64,000 bases of DNA, taken from NCBI RefSeq assembly GCF_051851555.1, contig NZ_JBPDVH010000003.1:164108-228107 (forward strand). Direction: 5' to 3'. Within the stretch, counting starts at the first letter, position 1. The number at the start of each line of letters is the position of its first letter. Positions 42,888 to 50,386 of this stretch are shown here, piece by piece. The notes beneath the pieces are model-generated. The model made no database searches, was not told the origin of the DNA, and saw nothing but the letters and a program-made list of their open reading frames with translations. Origin of the DNA: Lonepinella sp051851555. GTDB taxonomy: Bacteria > Pseudomonadota > Gammaproteobacteria > Enterobacterales > Pasteurellaceae. The position numbers and the translations under genes were made by a program.

Positions 42888-44315
42888 ATTTTAACGTACA
42901 TAAAAAACTTGTTTGGTAAACATTCAAAGCAAGCTCAACCAAACAACACAGAACGACCACAACCGAAACGAACAGTACACACAAACAAGAAATCGGTAAG
43001 CACTAAACGCCATGCCAATGCAATGATCAAGGCAAGTCAAGTGGCTATTCATGCTCGATTGTTTAGTAAAAATGCCCTAAGCGTGGTCGAAAAACTGAAT
43101 CGCCAAGGCTACGAAGCCTATATTGTCGGTGGCTGTATACGAGATCTGTTATTAGGTAAAGTACCGAAAGATTTCGATGTGGCCACCAATGCTCGCCCCG
43201 AACAAGTGCAAGCCATTTTCCAACGCCGTTGCCGTTTAGTCGGACGCCGTTTCCGTTTAGCCCATATTATGTTTGGGCGAGATATTATTGAAGTCGCCAC
43301 ATTCCGTGCCAATCACGAAATCAAACACTCCGAACAACAAGCGAAACAAAATGATGATGGCATGATTTTACGGGATAATGTTTACGGGACATTAGAACAA
43401 GACGCAGAACGCCGTGATTTTACCGTAAATGCGCTTTATTATAGCCCTAAAGACAATGTCATCTACGATTTCTATCAAGGCATTGACGATCTGAAAGCGG
43501 GGAAATTACGCCTCATCGGCGATCCTGTCACTCGCTATCAAGAAGATCCCGTACGCATGTTGCGAGCCATTCGTTTTATGGCGAAATTAGATATGTTTTT
43601 GGACAAATCCAGCGAAACGCCGATTGTCGAACTTGCACCGCTGTTGAAAAATATCCCGCCCGCTCGTTTATTTGATGAAAGTTTGAAATTATTACAAACT
43701 GGCTGCGGTGAAAAAACCTATCATTTATTACGTCAATACGCTTTATTTGAGCAACTGTTCCCTGCGCTGCTCCCTTATTTTACCGAAAAAGGCGACAGTT
43801 TAGCGGAACGCATGATGATTCATTCGGTGAAATCCACCGACGAACGTATCGCTGATAATTTACGGATTAACTCCGCATTCTTATTTGCGGCATTCTTTTG
43901 GTATCCGTTACGTGAAAAAGTCGATACACTAAAAAATGAGGGCGGATTAAATAACCACGACGCCTATGCGTTAGCCGGAAATGAAATCATGGACGTATTG
44001 TGCCGTGCCCTTGCTGTACCACGCCGACATACGGGCGTCATTCGTGAAATTTGGATGTTGCAATTACAGCTTGCCAAACGTTCGGGCAAATTCCCTGAAC
44101 GCACCATGCAACACCCGAAATTCCGTGCGGCTTACGACCTATTAGCCATGCGTGCGGAAATTGAGGGCGGAGAAAGCATTGAATTGGCCAAATGGTGGCA
44201 TGAATATCAGTTCAGCAATACCGAACAACGTATTGCATTAATCAAAGAGCAAAATAAAAATGCGCCAAGACCAAAAAAACGTTATGCCCGCAAACGTTCG
44301 CCGAAAAAGGACTAA
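42888..44315 (+). CDS. pcnB: Poly(A) polymerase I, probable AUU start
   Basis: PcnB adds poly(A) tails that speed RNA decay. The 475-residue protein has the nucleotidyltransferase signature YIVGGCIRDLLLGKVPKDFDVATNA (nucleotidyl-transfer Asp pair in DFD), and RRDFTVNALYY downstream. There is no ATG at the 5' end. The only good ribosome site, ACGGAG (42,876-42,881), is followed after 6 bases by ATT at 42,888 (another ATT at 42,885), while the first TTG is 27 bases away. E. coli pcnB is reported to start at AUU too, so this inefficient start seems conserved. The C-terminus is Lys/Arg-rich, as usual. Confidence 0.9.
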   Translation: MLTYIKNLFGKHSKQAQPNNTERPQPKRTVHTNKKSVSTKRHANAMIKASQVAIHARLFSKNALSVVEKLNRQGYEAYIVGGCIRDLLLGKVPKDFDVATNARPEQVQAIFQRRCRLVGRRFRLAHIMFGRDIIEVATFRANHEIKHSEQQAKQNDDGMILRDNVYGTLEQDAERRDFTVNALYYSPKDNVIYDFYQGIDDLKAGKLRLIGDPVTRYQEDPVRMLRAIRFMAKLDMFLDKSSETPIVELAPLLKNIPPARLFDESLKLLQTGCGEKTYHLLRQYALFEQLFPALLPYFTEKGDSLAERMMIHSVKSTDERIADNLRINSAFLFAAFFWYPLREKVDTLKNEGGLNNHDAYALAGNEIMDVLCRALAVPRRHTGVIREIWMLQLQLAKRSGKFPERTMQHPKFRAAYDLLAMRAEIEGGESIELAKWWHEYQFSNTEQRIALIKEQNKNAPRPKKRYARKRSPKKD

Positions 44316-44318
44316 CCT

Positions 44319-44807
44319 ATGGCCATTGCATACATTGCCTTAGGCAGTAATTTAAATCAACCGGTGCAACAACTGAATGCAGCGATTCAGGCTATGGCGG
44401 TTTTACCTCAAACCCAAGTGCTAGCGGTCAGTTCATTTTACCGTAGTAAACCACTCGGGCCACAAGATCAACCCGATTATATTAATGCTGTGGCAAAAAT
44501 CCAAACGGCATTGGAACCGCTCGCCTTATTAGATGCCTTACAGCACATTGAAAATCAACAAGGTCGAGTACGTTTACGTCATTGGGGCGAACGCACTTTA
44601 GATTTAGATATTTTACTTTATGGTCAACGGGTTATTCAGTCAGAAAGACTGACTATTCCCCATTATGATATGCAAAATCGAGAGTTTGTGATGATTCCAC
44701 TGTATGAAATTGATAGCGATTTAATTTTACCCGATGGAGTGAAGTTATCCGACCTGATGAAAAATATCAAAAATAATCAAATGGTGCTTGTAATTCAAAA
44801 TAAATAA
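44319..44807 (+). CDS. folK: 7,8-dihydro-6-hydroxymethylpterin pyrophosphokinase
   Basis: HPPK transfers pyrophosphate to hydroxymethyl-dihydropterin in folate synthesis. The 162-residue sequence has the typical YIALGSNLNQPVQQL start, SSFYRSKPLGPQDQPDYINAV, and the signature RHWGERTLDLDILLYG with metal-binding Asp pair, then IPHYDMQNREFVMIPL. It follows pcnB with a 3-base gap, so the two are probably co-translated. A strong hairpin ends the region 110 bases later. Confidence 0.95.
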   Translation: MAIAYIALGSNLNQPVQQLNAAIQAMAVLPQTQVLAVSSFYRSKPLGPQDQPDYINAVAKIQTALEPLALLDALQHIENQQGRVRLRHWGERTLDLDILLYGQRVIQSERLTIPHYDMQNREFVMIPLYEIDSDLILPDGVKLSDLMKNIKNNQMVLVIQNK

Positions 44808-44815
44808 GCTATAAT
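44788..44815 (+). promoter_or_regulatory. Promoter-like sequence at the end of folK
   Basis: TTGTAA (44,788-44,793), 16 bases, and TATAAT (44,810-44,815) form a good sigma-70 match, yet the next gene (uup) begins 235 bases later and a terminator lies between. It could drive a small RNA. Confidence 0.4.
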
Positions 44816-44821
44816 GGTTTC

Positions 44822-44946
44822 CATCTTAAGTAATCCCTAGTGCTTAAGGTAACTTCACTTAGTTGTGATTCCAAAACAAGTGAAAATTTTGTTCATAAAT
44901 CCTAAACATCCCTAATGAAAATGCAACTGAGAAGTTGCATTTTTTT
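44822..44946 (+). ncRNA. Possible small RNA of about 125 nt between folK and uup
   Basis: The segment begins after a good promoter and ends in an intrinsic terminator (AAAATGCAACT with AGTTGCATTTT, 44,919-44,944, then Ts). Inside are a hairpin with CTTAAG arms (44,825-44,830 and 44,843-44,848) and a weaker AACAA/TTGTT pairing. There is no convincing coding frame. The alternative is that the hairpin is simply the folK terminator and the TATAAT is chance. I do not recognise the RNA family. Ends are estimates. Confidence 0.35.
44919..44946 (+). terminator. Intrinsic terminator before uup
   Basis: An 11-bp perfect stem, a 4-base loop and seven or more Ts. It ends either folK or the putative small RNA. 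Confidence 0.85.
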
Positions 44947-45049
44947 CTTTAAAATTCCTGAAAAATCCTCTGTTACCTTTAGATTTTTCCTATAAAAAAA
45001 CACATAAAACTGCTAGAATAAAATATATTTTCTTAGATTTTTATATATT

Positions 45050-46987
45050 ATGGCATTAATCAGTTTAACCAACGGCTACCTTTCTTTTAGCGATCACCCT
45101 TTGCTTGATCATTGCGATCTACATATTGAACCAAACGAACGGGTGTGTTTAGTGGGGCGAAATGGCGCAGGCAAATCTACCCTACTCAAAATTCTGGCTG
45201 GCGATACTGTGATGGATGATGGCAAATTGCTGTTAAACCAAGATTTGATCGTTTCTCGTTTAGAACAGGATCCGCCACGCACCGCAAGCGGTAATGTGTT
45301 TGATTATGTGGCCGAGGGAATTGGGCATTTAGCCGATTTATTGAAAGAATATCATCATTTATCCACGCAATTAGAACGGGATTATAGCGAAAGCCTACTC
45401 AATCAACTCGCCAACGTGCAAGCTAAATTAGAACACGCTAACGGCTGGCAATTTGATAATAAAATCAAGGAAGTGTTAATTAAACTCCTGCTTAATCCTG
45501 AAACCAAATTATCCGATTTATCGGGCGGTTGGCTACGTAAAGCTGCACTGGCTCGGGCATTAGTGTGTAATCCTGATGTGTTATTATTAGACGAACCCAC
45601 CAACCATTTGGATGTAGATGCGATTGAATGGTTAGAAGAATTTTTACTGGAATTTAAAGGCAGTATCGTATTTATTTCTCACGACCGTTCTTTTATTCGC
45701 AAAATGTCAACACGTATAGTGGATCTTGACCGAGGAAAACTCGTGTCTTATTCCGGTGATTACGACACTTATCTCACCACCAAAGAAGAAAATCTGCGCG
45801 TGGAAGAATTGCAAAATGCCCTATTCGATAAAAAACTCGCTCAAGAAGAAGTCTGGATTCGGCAAGGCATTAAAGCTAGACGTACACGTAATGAAGGACG
45901 AGTACGTGCCTTAAAAGCCTTGCGAGAAGAACGCCGTCAACGCCGAGATCAGCTTGGCACAGCAAAATTACAGCTCGACCAATCTAGCCGTTCAGGCAAA
46001 ATTGTGTTTGAACTCGAAAACGCCAATTTTGAGATTGACGGTAAAAAATTGCTCTCCAATTTTAGCACCAATATTATGCGGGGCGATAAAATTGCTTTAG
46101 TGGGTGCCAATGGTTGTGGAAAAACGACTTTTATTAAACTATTACTCGAACAACTTAAACCCACTTCAGGAAAAATCCGTTGTGGCACCAAATTAGACAT
46201 TGCCTATTTCGACCAATATCGAGTGGATCTTGATCCCGAAAAATCTGTTATGGATAATGTGGCAGACGGCAAGCAAGATATTGAAGTCAACGGCATTAAA
46301 CGCCACGTGTTAGGCTATTTACAAGATTTCTTATTTCCACCCAAACGAGCCATGACCCCAGTCAAAGCCTTGTCAGGAGGTGAACGCAATCGCTTATTGT
46401 TGGCAAAATTATTATTAAAGCCGAATAATTTATTAATTCTGGACGAACCAACTAACGATTTAGATGTGGAAACACTTGAATTATTAGAAGAAATTCTCGC
46501 TGATTATCAAGGCACGCTACTCATCGTCAGCCACGACCGTCAATTTATTGATAACGTCGCCACCGAATGTTATATGTTTGAGGGCGAGGGCGTATTGAAT
46601 AAATATGTGGGCGGTTATTTTGATGCCAAACAGCAACAAGCAAATGTGTTGGTTCAAAAAGCGTTAAATGGCTCGGTGAAAACCGCTGAAAAAACAGAAA
46701 AAACTGCGGTGCAAAATCCGAAAGTTTCTGAAAAACCGAAAAAACAAGCCACCAAGCTGTCTTACAAAGAACAACGTGAATTGGAACAATTACCGCAACA
46801 ATTAGAAGAATTAGAACAAAAAATTACCGCACTTCAAACAGAAGTCGGCAGCCCTGAATTCTTCCAGCAGGATCACAGTTATACTAGCGAAAAATTGCAA
46901 GAATTAGCGGATTTGGAAACGGAATTGGAGCAAGCGTTTGAGCGGTGGGAAGCGTTGGAGGAAAAGAAAAATGCAAACATGGCTTGA
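45050..46987 (+). CDS. uup: ABC-F ATPase Uup
   Basis: Uup is a soluble ABC-F protein with two nucleotide-binding domains that acts on the ribosome or on DNA-related processes (its loss raises precise excision of transposons in E. coli). The 645-residue protein has Walker A GRNGAGKSTLLKIL and GANGCGKTTFIKLL, signatures LSGGWLRK and LSGGERNR, and a C-terminal Lys/Glu-rich coiled coil (about 560-640). The P-loop linker carries many charged residues, as usual. The start of the nuclease-like gene overlaps its end by 17 bases. Confidence 0.93.
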   Translation: MALISLTNGYLSFSDHPLLDHCDLHIEPNERVCLVGRNGAGKSTLLKILAGDTVMDDGKLLLNQDLIVSRLEQDPPRTASGNVFDYVAEGIGHLADLLKEYHHLSTQLERDYSESLLNQLANVQAKLEHANGWQFDNKIKEVLIKLLLNPETKLSDLSGGWLRKAALARALVCNPDVLLLDEPTNHLDVDAIEWLEEFLLEFKGSIVFISHDRSFIRKMSTRIVDLDRGKLVSYSGDYDTYLTTKEENLRVEELQNALFDKKLAQEEVWIRQGIKARRTRNEGRVRALKALREERRQRRDQLGTAKLQLDQSSRSGKIVFELENANFEIDGKKLLSNFSTNIMRGDKIALVGANGCGKTTFIKLLLEQLKPTSGKIRCGTKLDIAYFDQYRVDLDPEKSVMDNVADGKQDIEVNGIKRHVLGYLQDFLFPPKRAMTPVKALSGGERNRLLLAKLLLKPNNLLILDEPTNDLDVETLELLEEILADYQGTLLIVSHDRQFIDNVATECYMFEGEGVLNKYVGGYFDAKQQQANVLVQKALNGSVKTAEKTEKTAVQNPKVSEKPKKQATKLSYKEQRELEQLPQQLEELEQKITALQTEVGSPEFFQQDHSYTSEKLQELADLETELEQAFERWEALEEKKNANMA

Positions 46988-47990
46988 TTGGAAACAACAA
47001 CATCGTTATAAAATTCAACATATCGCTGGATATGAAGAAAAATTCGTTGATAATGTGTTAAGCAAAATTGATTTAATTTCACCTGAAGATGTAATTCCAC
47101 AATATCATTTTATCGATCATAAAGGTGGAAATCGTTATGTGGATTTCGTTATTAAAATTCATCAAGGTAATAAAATAACTTTATTGCCCATAGAACTAGA
47201 TGGCAAAACAAAGTTTGAACAATATGCAAGTTTCAATGATACACTTGAACGACAAAATGATTTAATTAAGCAATTTGGCTGTTTATTACGTTACACTAAC
47301 TTAAAAATGCTTAACCAACCTGAAAGCATTATCAATGAAATTACACAGTATATTCAAGATACAATAAACAAAAAAGACACTGCTGAATTACAACGAAAAA
47401 ACTATGAGCAGTACAAACAAAGCATAGAATCTAGACTTGCTGAGATCAATCAAAAAATTTCAGATTTAACCACACCTAATAAAGAATTAGAAACACTAAA
47501 AAATAAACAACAGCAAACAGAGAAAGAATTAAAACACATTCATTCAACAATAACAAAATTACATAGCACAGATATGACATCAAATAAAAAGTGGACTATT
47601 CCTTTATTCTCTATTTGCTTTGCTATTTTAGCTGGAATATGGATAACCAATTATTTTGTTCAATCTACACAAACAAAAGATGAAATAACAAAGGATTATA
47701 TTTATGCAAGTGAATCTGCAAAATATCTAGGTGAAGAGAAAACTGTTTGTGGTCAGATTGTTGAAATAAAATCTTTTGCTAAAGGTGTTTTCGTCAACCT
47801 AAATAAACCCTACCCTAATCAAGATTTAACTATCGTTATATGGGAAGAAGACTTGGTAAATATTGGCACTCAATTTTTAACAGAGATCAACAATAAAAAT
47901 TATTGTGCCAAAGGTATTTTACAAGAATATAAAGGGCAAATAAGATTAAAAATAACTCAGTTTAATCAATTGAAAAAATGGGAGAAATAA
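46971..47990 (+). CDS. Membrane protein with nuclease-like domain and OB-fold domain
   Basis: I do not know a described system for this 339-residue protein. Residues 1-130 resemble the PD-(D/E)XK fold of the DUF559/Vsr type: RYVDFVI (Asp58), PIELDGKTK (Glu75, Asp77, Lys79) and a following D..ERQNDLIKQFG..LRYT block. Residues 135-200 form a coiled coil, 207-231 a membrane helix preceded by Lys, and 240-335 an OB-fold-like domain with KTVCG (Cys260), YPNQDLTIVIW and YCAKG (Cys312). The predicted order is cytoplasmic nuclease, membrane, periplasmic OB domain. The start at 46,971 has GGAGG upstream and lies inside uup. AT-rich composition and no uptake signals suggest later arrival. Confidence 0.7.
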   Translation: MQTWLDWKQQHRYKIQHIAGYEEKFVDNVLSKIDLISPEDVIPQYHFIDHKGGNRYVDFVIKIHQGNKITLLPIELDGKTKFEQYASFNDTLERQNDLIKQFGCLLRYTNLKMLNQPESIINEITQYIQDTINKKDTAELQRKNYEQYKQSIESRLAEINQKISDLTTPNKELETLKNKQQQTEKELKHIHSTITKLHSTDMTSNKKWTIPLFSICFAILAGIWITNYFVQSTQTKDEITKDYIYASESAKYLGEEKTVCGQIVEIKSFAKGVFVNLNKPYPNQDLTIVIWEEDLVNIGTQFLTEINNKNYCAKGILQEYKGQIRLKITQFNQLKKWEK

Positions 47991-47991
47991 A

Positions 47992-48348
47992 ATGAAAAAT
48001 GTTCTTTTTGCATTGACTTTTATTAGCACTACTATTATGGCAGCTGAATATCCTATTGAAACATATAAAGCAGGACTTTATCTCAATCAGGAAACCACAG
48101 TTTGTGGACGAGCTGTTGAAGTAACAAAAGGTAAAAAACAAACTTTTATTAATATTGATGGAAAATATCCAAATCAAAAAATTACATTTTTAATTTGGGA
48201 TAGTAACCTAAGTGAATTTTTAAATAAATATTCTTCTCTTTCAACATTAACAAATGAACGAGTATGTGCTAAAGGTAAAATTATAAAATATAAAAAACAA
48301 TTCCAAATTATTGTGAATGAAACTAAAAATATGTGGGTTAAACCTTAA
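47992..48348 (+). CDS. Secreted OB-fold protein, paralogue of the preceding C-terminal domain
   Basis: The 118-residue protein has a signal peptide (MKNVLFALTFISTTIMAAEY) and otherwise consists of one domain like the periplasmic end of the upstream protein: TTVCG (Cys38), YPNQKITFLIW and RVCAKG (Cys92). The Cys spacing is 54 residues against 52 upstream, so a conserved disulfide is likely. It starts one base after the upstream stop with GGGAG before the ATG. The two products may meet in the periplasm (inference). The function is unknown; nucleic-acid binding is possible for an OB fold but not shown. Confidence 0.7.
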   Translation: MKNVLFALTFISTTIMAAEYPIETYKAGLYLNQETTVCGRAVEVTKGKKQTFINIDGKYPNQKITFLIWDSNLSEFLNKYSSLSTLTNERVCAKGKIIKYKKQFQIIVNETKNMWVKP

Positions 48349-48355
48349 ATAAATT

Positions 48356-50281
48356 ATGACCGAAAAACAATACGACTCAATAAACATTCAGGTACTCAAA
48401 GGCTTAGAACCTGTGCAGGTTCGCCCAGGGATGTACACCGATACCACTCGCCCAAATCATTTAGGGCAAGAAGTGATTGATAATAGCGTGGACGAGGCTT
48501 TAGCGGGTTACGCCACCAAAATTGAAGTGATTTTACACAAAGATCAATCCCTTGAAGTGACCGACAACGGTCGGGGTATGCCTGTGGATATGCACCCGAC
48601 GGAGAAAATGTCAGGTGTTGAAGTGATTCTCACCAAACTGCATGCGGGCGGTAAATTTTCCAATAAGAATTATGAATTTTCAGGCGGTTTACACGGCGTG
48701 GGGATTTCGGTGGTGAATGCCCTGTCGGAACGGGTGGATGTGACCATTAAACGCAATGGCGAAGTCCATCATATCGCTTTTGCCAATGGCGAAAAAGTGG
48801 AAAACTTAACCGTGACAGGCAGTTGCGGTCGGCGCAATACAGGGACAACGGTACACTTTAAACCGAATCCAAAATACTTTGACAGTGATAAATTCTCTGT
48901 TTCTCGCTTGCGACATTTATTGCGAGCCAAAGCAGTACTCTGTTCGGGGTTGGAAATCAAATTTATTGATAAGGTCAACGGCACGGAAGATACTTGGCTT
49001 TATCAAGACGGACTCTCCGATTATTTAAGCGAGGCGGTCAATGGCTTTACGGCTCTGCCTGAAACGCCTTTTGTGGGCGAATTTAAAGGCAATTCGGAGG
49101 CGGTGGCGTGGGCGTTGTTGTGGTTGCCTGAGGGCGGGGAATTACTGGGCGAAAGCTATGTGAATTTGATCCCGACGATTTTGGGCGGAACGCACGTTAA
49201 TGGCTTACGACAAGGCTTATTAGATGCCATGCGTGAATTTTGCGAATTTCATAATCTGTTGCCACGCAATGTCAAACTCACGGCTGATGATTTGTGGGAT
49301 CGCTGTGCTTATGTGCTGTCACTGAAAATGCACGATCCGCAATTTTCAGGGCAAACCAAAGAACGGCTTTCTTCTCGACAAAGTGCAGTGTTTATTAGTG
49401 GCGTAGTGAAAGATGCGTTCAGCCTTTGGCTCAATAACAATGTAGAACAAGCCAAAGCCTTGGCGGAAATGGCGATTAGCTCGGCCCAAAAACGGCTGAA
49501 TGCAGCAAAAAAGGTGGTGCGTAAAAAACTCACGTCAGGCCCTGCGTTACCGGGCAAATTAGCGGATTGTTCGCAACAAGATTTAGATCGCACGGAGCTG
49601 TTTTTGGTGGAGGGCGACTCTGCGGGTGGTTCAGCCAAACAGGCTCGTAATCGGGATTATCAAGCCATTCTTCCTTTGCGTGGTAAAATTTTAAATACTT
49701 GGGAAGTGGCGTCCGATCAGGTGTTAGGATCGGAAGAAGTGCATAATATTGCAGTGGCACTCGGGATCGATCCTGATAATGATGACTTGAGCCAGTTGCG
49801 TTATGGCAAGGTGTGTATTTTAGCGGATGCGGACAGCGACGGCTTGCATATCGCTACCCTACTTTGTGCGTTGTTTTTACGCCATTTCCCGAAATTGGTG
49901 CAAGAGGGACATGTGTTTGTGGCCATGCCACCGTTATATCGCATTGACTTGGGTAAAGAAGTCTATTACGCCTTAGACGAAAGTGAAAAAGACGCTATTT
50001 TAGATCGTTTAAAAGGCAAACGTGGTCAACTGAATGTACAGCGTTTCAAAGGGTTGGGTGAAATGAACCCGAGCCAATTACGAGAAACCACCATGGATCC
50101 GAATACTCGCCGTTTAGTGCAGTTAACCTACAAAGAAGATGACGAAAGTGCGGTGGAAAAAGAAGATGTTTTACCGAATGATACCTTTGAATTAATGGAT
50201 ATGTTACTCAATAAAAAACGAGCAGATGATCGCAAAAACTGGTTGCAAGCCAAGGGCGATCAGGTGGATTTAACGGTGTAA
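48356..50281 (+). CDS. parE: DNA topoisomerase IV subunit B
   Basis: ParE is the ATPase subunit of topoisomerase IV, which unlinks daughter chromosomes. The 641 residues match the family. The GHKL ATPase domain has EVIDNSVDEALAG and GGLHGVGISVVNAL; the TOPRIM domain has EGDSAGGSAKQARNRDYQ (from about residue 418) and the DADSDG metal motif. It directly follows the accessory pair by 7 bases, so it may be partly transcribed with it. parC follows after a long palindrome. Confidence 0.96.
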   Translation: MTEKQYDSINIQVLKGLEPVQVRPGMYTDTTRPNHLGQEVIDNSVDEALAGYATKIEVILHKDQSLEVTDNGRGMPVDMHPTEKMSGVEVILTKLHAGGKFSNKNYEFSGGLHGVGISVVNALSERVDVTIKRNGEVHHIAFANGEKVENLTVTGSCGRRNTGTTVHFKPNPKYFDSDKFSVSRLRHLLRAKAVLCSGLEIKFIDKVNGTEDTWLYQDGLSDYLSEAVNGFTALPETPFVGEFKGNSEAVAWALLWLPEGGELLGESYVNLIPTILGGTHVNGLRQGLLDAMREFCEFHNLLPRNVKLTADDLWDRCAYVLSLKMHDPQFSGQTKERLSSRQSAVFISGVVKDAFSLWLNNNVEQAKALAEMAISSAQKRLNAAKKVVRKKLTSGPALPGKLADCSQQDLDRTELFLVEGDSAGGSAKQARNRDYQAILPLRGKILNTWEVASDQVLGSEEVHNIAVALGIDPDNDDLSQLRYGKVCILADADSDGLHIATLLCALFLRHFPKLVQEGHVFVAMPPLYRIDLGKEVYYALDESEKDAILDRLKGKRGQLNVQRFKGLGEMNPSQLRETTMDPNTRRLVQLTYKEDDESAVEKEDVLPNDTFELMDMLLNKKRADDRKNWLQAKGDQVDLTV

Positions 50282-50290
50282 AATATAACC

Positions 50291-50372
50291 CCCTCTCCCT
50301 CTGGGAGAGGGTTGGGGTGAGGGTTATTACGTAATTTTACCCTCACCCTAGCCCTCTCCCAAAGGGAGAGGG
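50291..50372. repeat. Long palindromic element between parE and parC
   Basis: Two 33-base arms (50,291-50,323 and 50,340-50,372) are inverted copies with three mismatches, around 16 bases. Each arm also contains its own smaller palindrome of the type CCCTCTCCC/GGGAGAGGG. Pyrimidine-rich repeats of this sort are dispersed in many gammaproteobacterial genomes. It lies in the 105-bp gap between two genes that are presumably co-transcribed. Confidence 0.8.
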
Positions 50373-50386
50373 AACGGGAACAAAAT

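Noticed and set aside
42909..42911. TTG as pcnB start codon
   Set aside because: It lies 27 bases from the only ribosome site, whereas the in-frame ATT codons are at 3 and 6 bases.
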